The position numbers and the translations under genes are program-made. Source: JADJOY01 sp016713535 [NCBI: Deltaproteobacteria bacterium] (lineage in GTDB: Bacteria > JADJOY01). Taken from it: 64,000 nt of DNA. The notes below the pieces were generated by a model, which did not search any database, was not told the origin of the DNA, and saw only the letters and a program-made list of their open reading frames with translations. Below, in pieces: positions 37,986 to 47,487 of this stretch (the first letter of the stretch is position 1; every line of letters starts with the position of its first letter). The DNA lies in the NCBI GenBank assembly GCA_016713535.1, contig JADJOY010000021.1, positions 1 through 64,000 on the forward strand, read 5' to 3'.

Positions 37986-39214
37986 ATGGCGGGACTGAGC
38001 CTCTTCGAGCTCGCGTGGCCCGCGCTGCGGCGCGTGCCGGCGCTCGCGCGCCGCGCCGTGCCGGGCGTCGCGCGCGTGCTGCTCGGCCGCGACAACGACG
38101 CCGCCGAGTGGGCCGGGAACGCGCTGCGCAAGCTCGGCGGCGAGGCGCTCGCGCCGCTCGGCGGCATGCTGCGCGGCGGCGACGCCCTCGACCGGCGCGC
38201 CGGCGCGCTCGCCTGCGAGCGGCTCGGCCTGGCGTCGATCGCGCTGTTGCCGGTCTTGATCGAGACCCTCGGCGACGCCGATCCCGAGGTGCGCGCCGAC
38301 GTCGCCGACGCGCTCTCGGCCTATGGACCCGCCGGTGTGGCGGCGACGTCCAGCCTGATCGAGGTCCTCGCCGACCCCGCCGACCGGGCGCGAGACCGCG
38401 CCGCGATGGCCCTCGGCATGATCGGCGCGGGTTCGCGGCTCGCGATCCCGGCGCTCGTCCGTGCGCTGGTCGACCCGTCGCCGCAGGTCCGCACCCGCGC
38501 GGCGTGGGCGCTGGCCCGGATCGGCGAGGAGGCGGTGCCGCCGCTGGTCGAGTCGCTCCTGCACGCCGACCCCACGATCCGCGCGGGTGCGGCGTTCGCA
38601 CTCGGCGAGATGGATCGTGCCGCGGCCCCGACGGTGCCGGCGCTCATCGCGGCGCTCGAGGACGGGGTCGCGAACGTGCGCCAGCAAGCGGCGCGTGCGC
38701 TCGCCAAGATCGGCTCGGCGGCGGAGGCCGCCGTGCCGGCGCTGATGCGCATGCTCGCCGACGACGACCAGGAGGTCCGCCAGGAGGCGGCGGTGGCGGT
38801 GTGGAACACCGGCGCCGACGGCGCCGCGCTCCAGCCGCTCATGAACGCGCTCTACGATCCGGTGATCGAGGTGCGCAAGTGGGCGGCGGTGACGCTCGGC
38901 GCGATCCGCAAGGGCGTCGCCGCCGCGGTGCCGGTGCTGCGCCGCGCCCTCGACGACGACGATCGCGAGGTTCGGCAAGGCGCCGCGTGGTCGCTCGGCG
39001 AGATCTTCCGCGAGGGCCGCGCGCGGCCTCGCCGGCGCTGATCCAGGCGCTCGCCAGTCACGACCTCACCGTGCGCCAGCGCGCGATCTGGGCGCTGTGG
39101 CGCTATGGCGGGCCGGGCGTCCTCGACGCAAAGGCGCTCACCCGGGCGCTCGGTGACCCCGACCCGATGGTGCGCTACTTCGCGAACGCCGCGCTCGAGC
39201 GGCTCGGCTCTTGA
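37986..39214 (+). CDS. HEAT-repeat (PBS lyase-like) protein (one frame break)
   Basis: About 409 residues, almost entirely HEAT repeats of roughly 31-40 residues. They show the pattern D(P)xVRxxAAxALxxIGxxAxPxLxxxL, for example DPSPQVRTRAAWALARIGEEAVPPL and DGVANVRQQAARALAKIG. No signal peptide or catalytic domain is seen, which suggests a protein-interaction scaffold. A frame change near 39020 separates the last two repeats (LTVRQRAIWALWRYGG ... PMVRYFANAALERLGS). It follows rsh by 34 bp. Confidence 0.85.
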
Positions 39215-39259
39215 GCGCTCCGGCGGCCCTCCTCCAGGCCCGCCGCGGGCGCGGACGAG

Positions 39260-40240
39260 GTGCGCGCGGCGGCGCTGGTGGGGCTGCTCGGCGCGATGGC
39301 GGCGGCGGGCGAGATCGGCGCGCGCCTCGTCGCGCCGCCCGTGCACCGCGGGCCGCGCGAGCTTCCCGCGAAGATCCGCCTCAACTCGCGCGAGTTCCAC
39401 GACGTGGAGCACGCCGTCGAGAAGCGGCCCGACGTCCGCCGCGTGTTGTGCCTGGGGGACAGCTTCACGTTCGCGCGCGACGTCGCGATCGATCGCAACT
39501 ACTGCGCGTTGCTCGCGCCGCTGGCCGCCGAGGGCGTACCCGGCGCGCGCGTCGAGCCCATCAACTACGCCCACGAGGGCTACTCGACCGCCCACGAGGT
39601 GCGGATGCTCGAGAACAAGGGGGGGCTCGAGCTCGCGCCCGACGTGATCGTGCTCGGCTACGTGCTCAACGACCCCGAGGACGAGTGGCACCCGCTCAAG
39701 CGAGACGCGCTGCGCGAGCCCACCTTGCGCCGCGAGCCGCTCGGCGCCTGGGCGGGGCTCACGCGGGCGAGCGCCCTGGCGCGCCTCGCGTTCGAGCGCC
39801 TCGAGAACACCCGCCGGTATCACGCCCTGGTCGCGTACTACCACCGGCTCCACGCGGACGATCACCCGGGCTGGCAGCAGTGCCGCGACGCCTTCGCGCG
39901 CCTCGGCGAGATCACACGCGAGCGCGGGATACCCGTGCTGGTGGCGATCTTTCCGCTCCTCGATTTCCCGCTCGGCGCTCGCTACCCGTTCGGGGAGCTG
40001 CATGCGCAGGTCGCCGCGCTCGCGCGCGCCAACGGCCTCGCCGCGCTCGATCTGCGGCCCGCGCTCGCGCCCCGCGCGGGTCCGGAGCGGTTGCGGGTGC
40101 CGGGTGTCGATCCGCATCCGAGCACCCAGGCCCACCACCTGGTCGCGCGGGCGATCGCCGACGAGATCGCCCGCCAGGGGTGGCTCGCGGCGCCCCCGTC
40201 GCCGTCGAGCGAGCCGGCGGCGGCGACGCCCGCGCCGTGA
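39260..40240 (+). CDS. SGNH/GDSL hydrolase-family envelope protein
   Basis: A 326-residue SGNH-fold protein with an N-terminal hydrophobic segment (ALVGLLGAMAAAGEIGARLVA), a signal or anchor. The nucleophile block is RRVLCLGDSFTFARDV (GDSF), the oxyanion Asn is in VLGYVLNDPEDEW, and the closing DxxH is GVDPHPSTQAHH. Such proteins deacylate or acylate cell-surface polysaccharides. GTG 39260 is assumed, but the gap to the HEAT gene is small and a start further left is possible. Confidence 0.75.
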   Translation: MRAAALVGLLGAMAAAGEIGARLVAPPVHRGPRELPAKIRLNSREFHDVEHAVEKRPDVRRVLCLGDSFTFARDVAIDRNYCALLAPLAAEGVPGARVEPINYAHEGYSTAHEVRMLENKGGLELAPDVIVLGYVLNDPEDEWHPLKRDALREPTLRREPLGAWAGLTRASALARLAFERLENTRRYHALVAYYHRLHADDHPGWQQCRDAFARLGEITRERGIPVLVAIFPLLDFPLGARYPFGELHAQVAALARANGLAALDLRPALAPRAGPERLRVPGVDPHPSTQAHHLVARAIADEIARQGWLAAPPSPSSEPAAATPAP

Positions 40241-40322
40241 CCCTGGTCGCCTGGGCAGTGGGTCAATATCCTCGCGCGCGCCGAGCCGGGGCGAGTCCGG
40301 GCTCGAGAGGAGCGATCGCTCG

Positions 40323-42011
40323 ATGACGAACGACGACAGTCGATGGATCCTGGGTAGGCGGATCGCTCGCGGCCTGGGTGTGACGGGCGCCGTGATGCTC
40401 GCGAGCGCGCTCGGCTGCGCGTCGCACGCGCCGAGCACCCCCGTCGAGGCCACGAGTGTGCCTACGACCGCCGCGGCGGAGAGCGCGGACGTGCCGGCCG
40501 ATCCGGGGCCGACACCGCCCGATGGCCAGTGGCTGACCGACGACCAGGGCCGCCAGTACTTCGTCGACAAGCTGCCGCGCGCGCAGGGCACCAAGGTCGA
40601 CGCGCACACCGTGCGCACCGTGTGGTCGATTCCGGTCGAGATCACCGGCGAGGACGCCGATTACTGGTACTACAAGGTGTACCGGCCGCCCGAGGAGCCG
40701 GTGCCGGTCACGAATCCCCAGCCGACCGCCGCCAGCCTCGCGGCCATCGAGGACTCGTATCGGGTGGAGCTGCCGGTCGGGAAGCCGATGCCGTTCGTCG
40801 ACTTCGGCCGTGGGTTGCCCAAGAGCGGCCAGTGGCGCGAGGGCTTCGCGATCGCCGACGCGAACGGCGACGGCCACCTCGACCTCGTGCACGGCCCGGC
40901 GCGCAAGTCGTGGGGCGCGCCGGCCATCTTCCTCGGCGACGGCGCCGGAGACTGGAAGCGCTGGAAGGGCCTCTCGTGGCCGGGGCTCGACTACGACTAC
41001 GGCGACGTGGCGGTCGGTGACCTCGATGGCGACGGCCACGCCGACCTCGCGCTCGGCGTTCACCTTCGCGGCCTCATGGTGCTGCTCGGCGATGGCCAGG
41101 GCCACTTCCGCGATGGCGGAAAGGGCCTCGACTTCACGTTGCCGTCGAGCGGCTTCGTCGGCTTCTCGTCGCGGTGTGTGACCCTCGTCGACTGGAACGG
41201 CGACGGTCGCCTCGACCTCCTCGCCCTCGGTGAGGGGCCGCGCATGATGGGAGGTGGGGGCGGGGCCTCGAAGCAGCAGGTCGCGGGCGCCCACGGCGTG
41301 GTGCTCTACCTCAACCTCGGTAACGGCGCGTGGAAGCGCGTCGACCAGGGTACCGACCCGCGCCAGAACTTCGGCGCGGCGCTGGTCCTCGGCGACTTCG
41401 ACGGCGACGGCCGCAACGACTTCGCCGCCGGCACGAGCTTCCTGGGCCGGCGCGACATCGTGAACCTCGCCCAGCCCGACGGCTCGTGGAAGGCGGAGGA
41501 CGTGCCGGCGCTGCGTCGCAACGGGTTCGTGAACGCGCTCGCCGCGGCGGACCTCGACGGCACGGGGAGGTCGGCGCTGGCGGTCGGCTACCTGAGCTTC
41601 GAGGGCGAGGAGTGGCGCACCGGGGTGGACGTGCTGCGGCGTGGCACGGACGGGCTGTGGAGTCGCACGGCGCTGGCCGTCCAGAAGACCAACCGCGGCG
41701 TGCATTCGCTGGCCTTCGGTGACCTCGACGGTGACGGGCGTGCCGACCTGGTGGGCGTGACCGACGACGGCTCGACGTGGGTGTTCCGCGGCACGTCGAG
41801 CGGCGGGTTCGAGCGCGTCGCCGACGCGATCCCGCGCCATCCGGAGCAGTGCCGGGCCGCACACGTCGAGGTGGTGGACCTCGACGGCGACGGCCGCGGC
41901 GAGGTCGTCTCGTCGTTCGCCGACGAGGTCGACCCTGGGCTCGCCGGAGATCGCCGCGAGTGTCCGAGTCAGGGCGGGCTGTACGCGTGGACGCTGGCGG
42001 CAAAGCCGTGA
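40323..42011 (+). CDS. FG-GAP/VCBS-repeat lipoprotein
   Basis: A 562-residue exported protein. The leader GVTGAVMLASALGCASHAP ends in a lipobox-like SALGC. At least five FG-GAP/VCBS blades with DxDGDGxxDL calcium-type motifs follow (IADANGDGHLDLVHG, VGDLDGDGHADLALG, LVDWNGDGRLDLLALG, LGDFDGDGRNDFAAG, FGDLDGDGRADLVGV). They predict a beta-propeller facing outside the cell. A short N-terminal domain with WYYKVYRPPEEPVP precedes the propeller. Function is unknown; related propellers bind polysaccharide or protein ligands. Confidence 0.8.
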   Translation: MTNDDSRWILGRRIARGLGVTGAVMLASALGCASHAPSTPVEATSVPTTAAAESADVPADPGPTPPDGQWLTDDQGRQYFVDKLPRAQGTKVDAHTVRTVWSIPVEITGEDADYWYYKVYRPPEEPVPVTNPQPTAASLAAIEDSYRVELPVGKPMPFVDFGRGLPKSGQWREGFAIADANGDGHLDLVHGPARKSWGAPAIFLGDGAGDWKRWKGLSWPGLDYDYGDVAVGDLDGDGHADLALGVHLRGLMVLLGDGQGHFRDGGKGLDFTLPSSGFVGFSSRCVTLVDWNGDGRLDLLALGEGPRMMGGGGGASKQQVAGAHGVVLYLNLGNGAWKRVDQGTDPRQNFGAALVLGDFDGDGRNDFAAGTSFLGRRDIVNLAQPDGSWKAEDVPALRRNGFVNALAAADLDGTGRSALAVGYLSFEGEEWRTGVDVLRRGTDGLWSRTALAVQKTNRGVHSLAFGDLDGDGRADLVGVTDDGSTWVFRGTSSGGFERVADAIPRHPEQCRAAHVEVVDLDGDGRGEVVSSFADEVDPGLAGDRRECPSQGGLYAWTLAAKP

Positions 42012-42073
42012 CGGGCGGGGGCCTGCTTCCGAGGCTGGAACGCCACGGGCCCGTTTTGTCTCTAAAGTTTTAC

Positions 42074-42102
42074 TTGACCGGTACTTAGCGCCGGCGTAAT
42101 AC
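42074..42102 (+). promoter_or_regulatory. Sigma-70-type promoter upstream of the secreted paralog pair
   Basis: TTGACC at 42074-42079, a 17-bp spacer and TAATAC at 42097-42102 closely fit the -35/-10 consensus. It lies about 50 bp before ATG 42153, in a locally AT-rich stretch. A GC palindrome ACGGGCCCGT followed by TTTTGT (42045-42058) just upstream may end transcription of the previous gene. Confidence 0.6.
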
Positions 42103-42152
42103 CCGAAGTCGTCTGTGATCCCGAACACCGAAGTCGATCGAGGAAAACCTAC

Positions 42153-43427
42153 ATGCGAACCATCCAGAGGCTGTTGGTAGCCCTGTCCGTGGTCGTGCTC
42201 GGGTGGACGGCCACTCCGGCCCACGCCCAGATCTACAATCCTGCGCTGAACGTGGTCGGCCGCTCACCCGGCGCCACGGTGCTCATCCCGTACTTCGAGG
42301 TCAACCTCGCGAAGGCGGACGGGATGACCACGGTGTTCTCGATCAACAACGCCTCGGCCACCGCGGTCCTCGCGCACGTGAACGTGATGACGGACCTCGG
42401 CGTCCTCGCGCTCGGTTTCAACGTCTACCTGACCGGGTACGACGTCCAGACCATCAACATGCGCGACATCATCAACGGGATCATGCCGCAGACCGCGTCG
42501 GCGGGTCAGGATCCGGGGGACAAGATCAGCCCCCACGGGCAGGTGTCCCAGGACATCAACTTCGCGAGCTGTAACGGGATCCTGCCGACTCCGAACCTGC
42601 CGGCGAACTACACGACCCACCTCAAGAACTCGCTGACCGGCAAAGGGACGACCTTCTACGGCGGCAACTGCGTGGGCCTGAACTACGGCGACAGCGTGGC
42701 GCGCGGGTACGTCACCATCGACACCGTCAATGCCTGCGCGCTGCTGGACCCGGCCAATCCCGGCTACGCGGTCTACCTGACCAACCAGAACGTGCTGTGG
42801 TCGGACGCGTACTTCCTCGATACCCGCAACAAGGTCTCGCGGGGCGCGCCGGTGGTCAGCGTCGCTGCGAACAACGCCAACGACCCGCTGGTGTCGACGC
42901 CTGGCAACTACACCTTCTACGGGAAGTACAACGCCTGGACCGCCTCCGACCGTCGCCAGCCCCTCGCGACCAATTTCGCGGCGCGCTACCAGAAGAGCGG
43001 TGCCTTCGGGAAGTCGTCGTCGCTGATCGTGTGGCGTGACCCGAAGGTCGCCGGCGCGCCCTTCACCTGCGGCGGCAGCGGGCCCAACTTCCTGCCGCTG
43101 GCGCAGGAGGAGATCGTCGCCTTCGACGATCAGGAGAACCCGACCGCGATCGGCGGCACGCCGTTCGGCGCGATGGCGCAGCGTGTGGTGGTCGGCAGCG
43201 CGGCGCTCCCGGTGGCGGCGAATTCAGGCTGGTTCTACCTCAACCTCAACACCTCGGTGGCGGCGGCCGGCTCGAACCCGCCGGTGGATCCCGCGGCGGC
43301 GCAGGGTTGGGTGAGCAGCGTGCTCGAAGGCACGGGCGCGAGCGGCTACTCGACGACCTCCCCGGCGGCGGCGCTCGACAGCGCCACCAACACCGTGGGC
43401 TCGCACGACCTCGTGATGTGGCCGTGA
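42153..43427 (+). CDS. Secreted protein of unknown family, paralog A
   Basis: A 424-residue protein with a clear signal peptide (MRTIQRLLVALSVVVLGWTATPAHAQ). I do not recognise a named family. It shares extensive blocks with the next gene: GATVLIPYFEV near the mature N-terminus, FNVYLTGYDVQTINMRDII, TASAGQDPGDKISPHG, SQDINFASC, GDSVARGYVTIDTVNAC, YTFYGKYNAW, RQPLATNFAARY and IVWRDPK. It has about five Cys residues, probably in disulfides, and is beta-rich with no membrane tail. Strong promoter at 42074. Likely an abundant surface or matrix protein. Confidence 0.75.
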   Translation: MRTIQRLLVALSVVVLGWTATPAHAQIYNPALNVVGRSPGATVLIPYFEVNLAKADGMTTVFSINNASATAVLAHVNVMTDLGVLALGFNVYLTGYDVQTINMRDIINGIMPQTASAGQDPGDKISPHGQVSQDINFASCNGILPTPNLPANYTTHLKNSLTGKGTTFYGGNCVGLNYGDSVARGYVTIDTVNACALLDPANPGYAVYLTNQNVLWSDAYFLDTRNKVSRGAPVVSVAANNANDPLVSTPGNYTFYGKYNAWTASDRRQPLATNFAARYQKSGAFGKSSSLIVWRDPKVAGAPFTCGGSGPNFLPLAQEEIVAFDDQENPTAIGGTPFGAMAQRVVVGSAALPVAANSGWFYLNLNTSVAAAGSNPPVDPAAAQGWVSSVLEGTGASGYSTTSPAAALDSATNTVGSHDLVMWP

Positions 43428-43488
43428 GGAGCGACGCCTGACGCCCACCTACCACCGACCCACGAGCACCGTACACGAGGGACATCCC

Positions 43489-44811
43489 ATGACCATGAAG
43501 CGAACGGTGATCCTGGCCGCGGCGCTGGTCGCCTTGGCCGTTGCCACGACGCCCGCGCGCGCCGTCGAGTTCAACGCCAGGGCGATCTCGAACCAGCCGG
43601 CCGCGACGTTGCTGCTGCCGTACTTCGAGGCGACGCTGAAGGCGCCCGCCGCGGGTAAGCAGCCCGGCCCGACCACCTACATGACCGTCGTGAACACCTC
43701 GGCGACCGCCGTGCTCGCCAAGGTCACCGTATGGAGCGACCTCGGCGTGGCGGTGCTCGGCATGCACGTCTACCTGACCGGCTACGACTCGCAGACGCTC
43801 GACCTCGGCGAGATCATCCGCACCGGCAAGATGCCGGCCACGGCGTCGGCCGGGCAGGATCCCCAGGACACGATCAGCCCCAAGGGTGAGCGCTCCCAGG
43901 ACATCAACTTCGCGAGCTGCGCGGACAAGCTGCCGTTCACCCAGCTTCCGCCGGACTTCGTCGCACACGTCAAGGCGTCGCTCACCGGTCAGTTCTCGTC
44001 GGTCTTCGGTGGCTGCGCCGGGCGCAACCTCGGTGACAGCCTGGCGCGCGGCTTCGTGACCGTCGACACGATCAACAACTGCACCGACCGCTCGCCGGGT
44101 GACGTGGGTTACTTCGCGGCGGGTGGCACGGGCGACGCCACCAACCAGAACACGCTGGTCGGCGACTACCAGTACGTGAACGCCTCGACCGGCGTCGCCG
44201 AGGGCGACTCGCTGGTGTCGATCCAGGCGAGCGCAACGGATGCCGACACGACGACCGACGGTCACTACACGTTCTACGGGAAGTTCGTGGACTTCTCGGC
44301 GGCGGACAACCGCCAGCCGCTCGCGACCAACTTCGACCTTCGCTACCGCAAGGACGCGACCGTGTTCACCAAGGGCACGAGCGTGATCGCGTGGCGCGAT
44401 CAGAAGATCTGGACGGGTCCGTTCGCGTGCGGCACGACGCCGGGCTGGTACCCGCTCGGTCAGGAGCAGATCGCGATCTTCGACGAGCAGGAGCACCCGG
44501 TGGTGCCGGTGTCCATCCCGGTCGCGCCCCAGCCGCCGACTCCGACCTACGCGCCTTTCCAGGCCGTGGCGAACAAGGTGCTGGTCGGCAGCAGCGCGAT
44601 GCCGACTCCGTACGACTCGGGCTTCATGCAGGCGAACCTGAACACCACCGTGTCCCTGGTGCCGGCGAACACCTGGCCGCCCGCGGACGTGGCGGCGTCG
44701 CAGGGCTGGATCACGACGCTGTTCGAGGGCAAGACGGCGGTGGCGAGCAGCCCGGCCGCCCCGCTCGACAGCGCCGCCGCGGCGAGCCACTCGCTGATCC
44801 CGGTGCCCTGA
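43489..44811 (+). CDS. Secreted protein of unknown family, paralog B
   Basis: A 440-residue paralog of the preceding gene. Signal peptide MTMKRTVILAAALVALAVATTPARA. Same block order: PAATLLLPYFEATL, HVYLTGYDSQTLDLGEII, TASAGQDPQDTISPKG, SQDINFASC, GDSLARGFVTVDTINNC, TNQNTLVGDYQYVN, HYTFYGKFVDF, RQPLATNFDLRY, SVIAWRDQK and EEQ-like QEQIAIFDEQE. It differs by an insertion before the C-terminal GSSAMPTPYDSGFMQANLN region. It lies 61 bp after paralog A and is followed by a strong terminator. Confidence 0.75.
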   Translation: MTMKRTVILAAALVALAVATTPARAVEFNARAISNQPAATLLLPYFEATLKAPAAGKQPGPTTYMTVVNTSATAVLAKVTVWSDLGVAVLGMHVYLTGYDSQTLDLGEIIRTGKMPATASAGQDPQDTISPKGERSQDINFASCADKLPFTQLPPDFVAHVKASLTGQFSSVFGGCAGRNLGDSLARGFVTVDTINNCTDRSPGDVGYFAAGGTGDATNQNTLVGDYQYVNASTGVAEGDSLVSIQASATDADTTTDGHYTFYGKFVDFSAADNRQPLATNFDLRYRKDATVFTKGTSVIAWRDQKIWTGPFACGTTPGWYPLGQEQIAIFDEQEHPVVPVSIPVAPQPPTPTYAPFQAVANKVLVGSSAMPTPYDSGFMQANLNTTVSLVPANTWPPADVAASQGWITTLFEGKTAVASSPAAPLDSAAAASHSLIPVP

Positions 44812-44834
44812 CCCGTCCCAGTCGTGGTCGACAC

Positions 44835-44864
44835 GAGCCCCCCGGCGTTCTCGCCGGGGGGCTC
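44835..44864 (+). terminator. Strong intrinsic terminator after paralog B
   Basis: A 13-bp stem (GAGCCCCCCGGCG with CGCCGGGGGGCTC) around a TTCT loop, followed by GATTCGTTT. It lies 24 bp beyond the stop of 43489-44811 and ends the two-gene secreted-protein unit. Confidence 0.85.
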
Positions 44865-44888
44865 GATTCGTTTCGGGCCGCGTGTTAG

Positions 44889-45064
44889 CCCGGGTTATTC
44901 ATGAAAGTCCGTAGCGAGGCCGCCAAGCGTCGAGCAGCTTGGGGCGAGCGCAGCGTGTTCGGTCCGCAGACGTACCCACAGTACGTCGAGGACCGGAAAT
45001 GCGAGTACGCCCCAAAGTGCCGACGATCGGCGGCCGCAGTAGGACGCTTCATGAATGATCCGGG
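44889..45064. mobile_element. MITE-like palindromic element with TTAG target duplication
   Basis: A 176-bp non-coding element. Terminal inverted repeats are CCCGGGTTATTCATGAA on the left and, reversed, CCCGGATCATTCATGAA on the right (15 of 17 match). The inverted similarity continues inward through GGCCGCC, GCTTGGGGCG / ACTTTGGGGCG and the GACGTACCCACAGTACGTC centre. It is flanked by TTAG on both sides. Four-base duplications and CC-beginning ends recall IS1380-family elements. Its right end lies 16 bp before the next gene start. Confidence 0.75.
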
Positions 45065-45079
45065 TTAGGTGCGTGACCC

Positions 45080-46289
45080 GTGCGCGTTCTCTTCGTCACA
45101 CCGCGGGTGCCGTTCCCGACGCGGGTCGGGTATCAGGTGCGCGCCGTCGAGCAGCTTCTTCGGCTCGGCCGCTCGCATCGCGTGACGCTGCTCGCGTTCG
45201 AAGAGGCCGACGCGGCGGCGTGCGAGGCGATGCGCGAGCGGCTACGGGTGGAGCGGGTGGTGGCGGCCGACGGAGGAGCGCTCGGGCGAGGCGTCGGCGT
45301 GGCCCGAGCGCTGATCTCGGGCGAGCCGCTCCAGAGTGGGCTCTTCGATACCCGCGGGTTCGCGCGCGTGATCGGCGAGCTCGTCGCCGCGGCGCCGGGC
45401 TTCGACCTCGTCCACGTGCAACTCGCACGGCTCGCCCCCGCCGTGGAGCGCGCGCTGCCGCCGGCGCTGCCGCGGGTCCTCGACCTGATCGACTCGCTGT
45501 CGTTCAACATGCGCCAGCGCGCGGAGCGGGACGCGTGGCTCGTGGGGCGCTTGGCGGCGGAGGAGTCGCGGCGTCTCGGCTCGCTCGAGCAGGCGCTCCT
45601 CGGTCGCTGGGACCACGTCACGGTGGTGACCGAGAGAGACCGGCTCGCGATCGGTGCTCATCCGCGCCTCTCGGTGAATCGCAACGGCGTCGACGGGGAG
45701 CGGTTCTCGCCCGGAGCCGCGCCGCGCGGTGCGGGCTCGGTGATCTTCACGGGGAACCTCGGCTACTTCCCCAACGTGGACGCGGCGTGCTGGCTGCTCG
45801 ACGAGGTGTGGCCGCGGGTACTTCGCGAGCGCCCGGACGCCTTCGTGAGGCTGGTGGGCGCGCGGCCGCACCGCCGGGTCAGGCATGCCGCGCGCCGCTC
45901 GACCCGGGTCGAGCTGGTGGGGCCGGTCGACGATCTCGCGGCGAGTCTGCGGGCCTCCGAGGTGGCGGTGGCGCCGCTTCGCGCCGGCTCGGGCCAGCCG
46001 CCTCAAGGTGCTGGAGGCGCTCGCGTCCGGAACCCCGGTGGTGGCGACGCCGGCGGCGATCGTGGGCCTCGCGGTCGAGGACGGGCAGCACCTGCTCGTC
46101 GCCGGCGAGGCGGACTCGTTCGCGGCGGCGGTGGTGAGGGCGCTGAACGACCGCGAGCTGTGCACACGGCTCTCACGTGCCGGACGAGGACTGGTGGAGC
46201 GTGAGCACGGCTGGGACGCGCCCGTCGCCGCGCTCGACGTGCTGTGGCGGGACGCCGCCGAGCGGCGCCGACGCGGAGGCGAGCGTTGA
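45080..46289 (+). CDS. GT4-family glycosyltransferase (one frame break)
   Basis: GT-B glycosyltransferase of about 402 residues. It opens MRVLFVTPRVPFPTRVGYQVRAVEQLL, has the mid-protein ...SVNRNGVDGERFSPG, then GSVIFTGNLGYFPNVDAACWLLDEVWP and, after a frame change near 46000, SRLKVLEALASGTPVVATPAAIVGL with the E-x7-E-type region. It is close to the sugar transferases of exopolysaccharide clusters named after PEP-CTERM/XrtA systems (TIGR03087-like). GTG start; its stop overlaps the TTG start of the next gene. Confidence 0.82.
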
Positions 46290-47487
46290 GGTGGCTGTGG
46301 GTCACGACCAAGCCACCCTGGCCACCGGTCGACGGCGGGAGGCTCCTGGTCGAGCGCACCGTGAGCGCGCTCGCCGCGCGCGGTCACCGGCTGACCGTGA
46401 TCGCGGCGGTGACGGAGCGCGACGATCGGCGGACCGGCGAGGACGCCGCTCGCGGCGCGGGGTGCGAGCTGCGGGTCGTGACTTCCCCCGCGCGAAGCTG
46501 GCTCGGCGGGGGGCTCGCGGCGCTCGCGGCGCGCCGCTCGGTCACGTTCACCCGGCACGCGCACCCGGCGCTGGGGGCGCGGTGGGCGCGGCGCTCACGC
46601 GCGACGCGGCCGAGGTCGTGGTGGTCGAGCAGCCGCAGCTCTTCGCGACGGTGAGCGCCGGGGTCGCCGGGCGCGCGCCGGTGGTGGTGCGGGCGCAGAA
46701 CGTCGAGAGCGAGCTCTGGAGCGGGCTCGCCGCGGTGGCCAGCGCGCCGCTCTCGCCGTGGCTCGGCCTGGAAGCGCGACGCGTGCGTGCCGACGAAGCG
46801 GCGACCGTCCGCGCGGCGGCGGCCACGGTCGCGCTCTCGACACGCGATCGTGACGCGCTCGCGGCGCTCGCCGGCCGCGCCGCGCGGGTGGAGTGGATCG
46901 GCCCGCCCTTTCCCGAGGAGCTACCGCCGGGTGAGCGGCGGCTCGCGGGAGATCCTCCGCTCGTTCTGCTGGGCGTCGATGGGTGGCTGCCGAATCGCGA
47001 CGGCGCGCGCTGGTTCCTCGAGCGGGTGTGGCCCGAGGTCGAGGCGCGGTTCCGTGCGGCCGAGCTCCACGTGTTCGGCGGCGCGGGGTCGTTCGGGCGG
47101 GTCGACGAAGGGAGGATCCACTTCCATCCCTCGCCGCGCGAGAGCGCCGAGGCGTTCGCGACCCGCGGGGTACTGGTGGTGCCGCTGCGTGTGGCATCGG
47201 GGGTGCGGATGAAGATCCTCGAGGCGTGGGCGCGCGGGACGCCGGTGATCGCTTCCCGCGCCGCGGCCGCCGGCCTCGCCTGTCGCGCTGGCATCGAGCT
47301 CTTGGTCGCGGACGACGCGAGCGAGATGATCGCCGCGATCGAGGCGCTCGGTGCCGACCACTCACGGCGAGCGGATCTGATCGCCGCAGGACACGCCGTG
47401 CTGCGCAGCCATCACGACGCCGCGCGGATCGCCTGGGCCTGGGAGCAGCTCGGGATCTCGCTCACCGGTTCGGCGCGTCGCGGGTGA
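46286..47487 (+). CDS. GT4-family glycosyltransferase (one frame break)
   Basis: About 400 residues from TTG 46286 (MRWLWVTTKPPWPPVDGGRLLVERTVSALAARGH), a normal GT4 N-terminus. The frame shifts near 46590, after which VVVVEQPQLFATVSAGVAG, NVESELWSGLA, GWLPNRDGARWFLERVWPEVE, ESAEAFATRGVLVVPLRVASGVRMKILEAWARGTPVIAS follow. The last block is the donor-binding motif. It overlaps the previous gene by four bases and converges with the GT2 gene, overlapping it by 26 bp at 47462-47487. Confidence 0.82.

Noticed and set aside
44889-45064. Structured regulatory RNA instead of a mobile element
   Set aside because: Near-perfect terminal inverted repeats and a flanking TTAG duplication favour a transposed element, although an RNA role has not been excluded.
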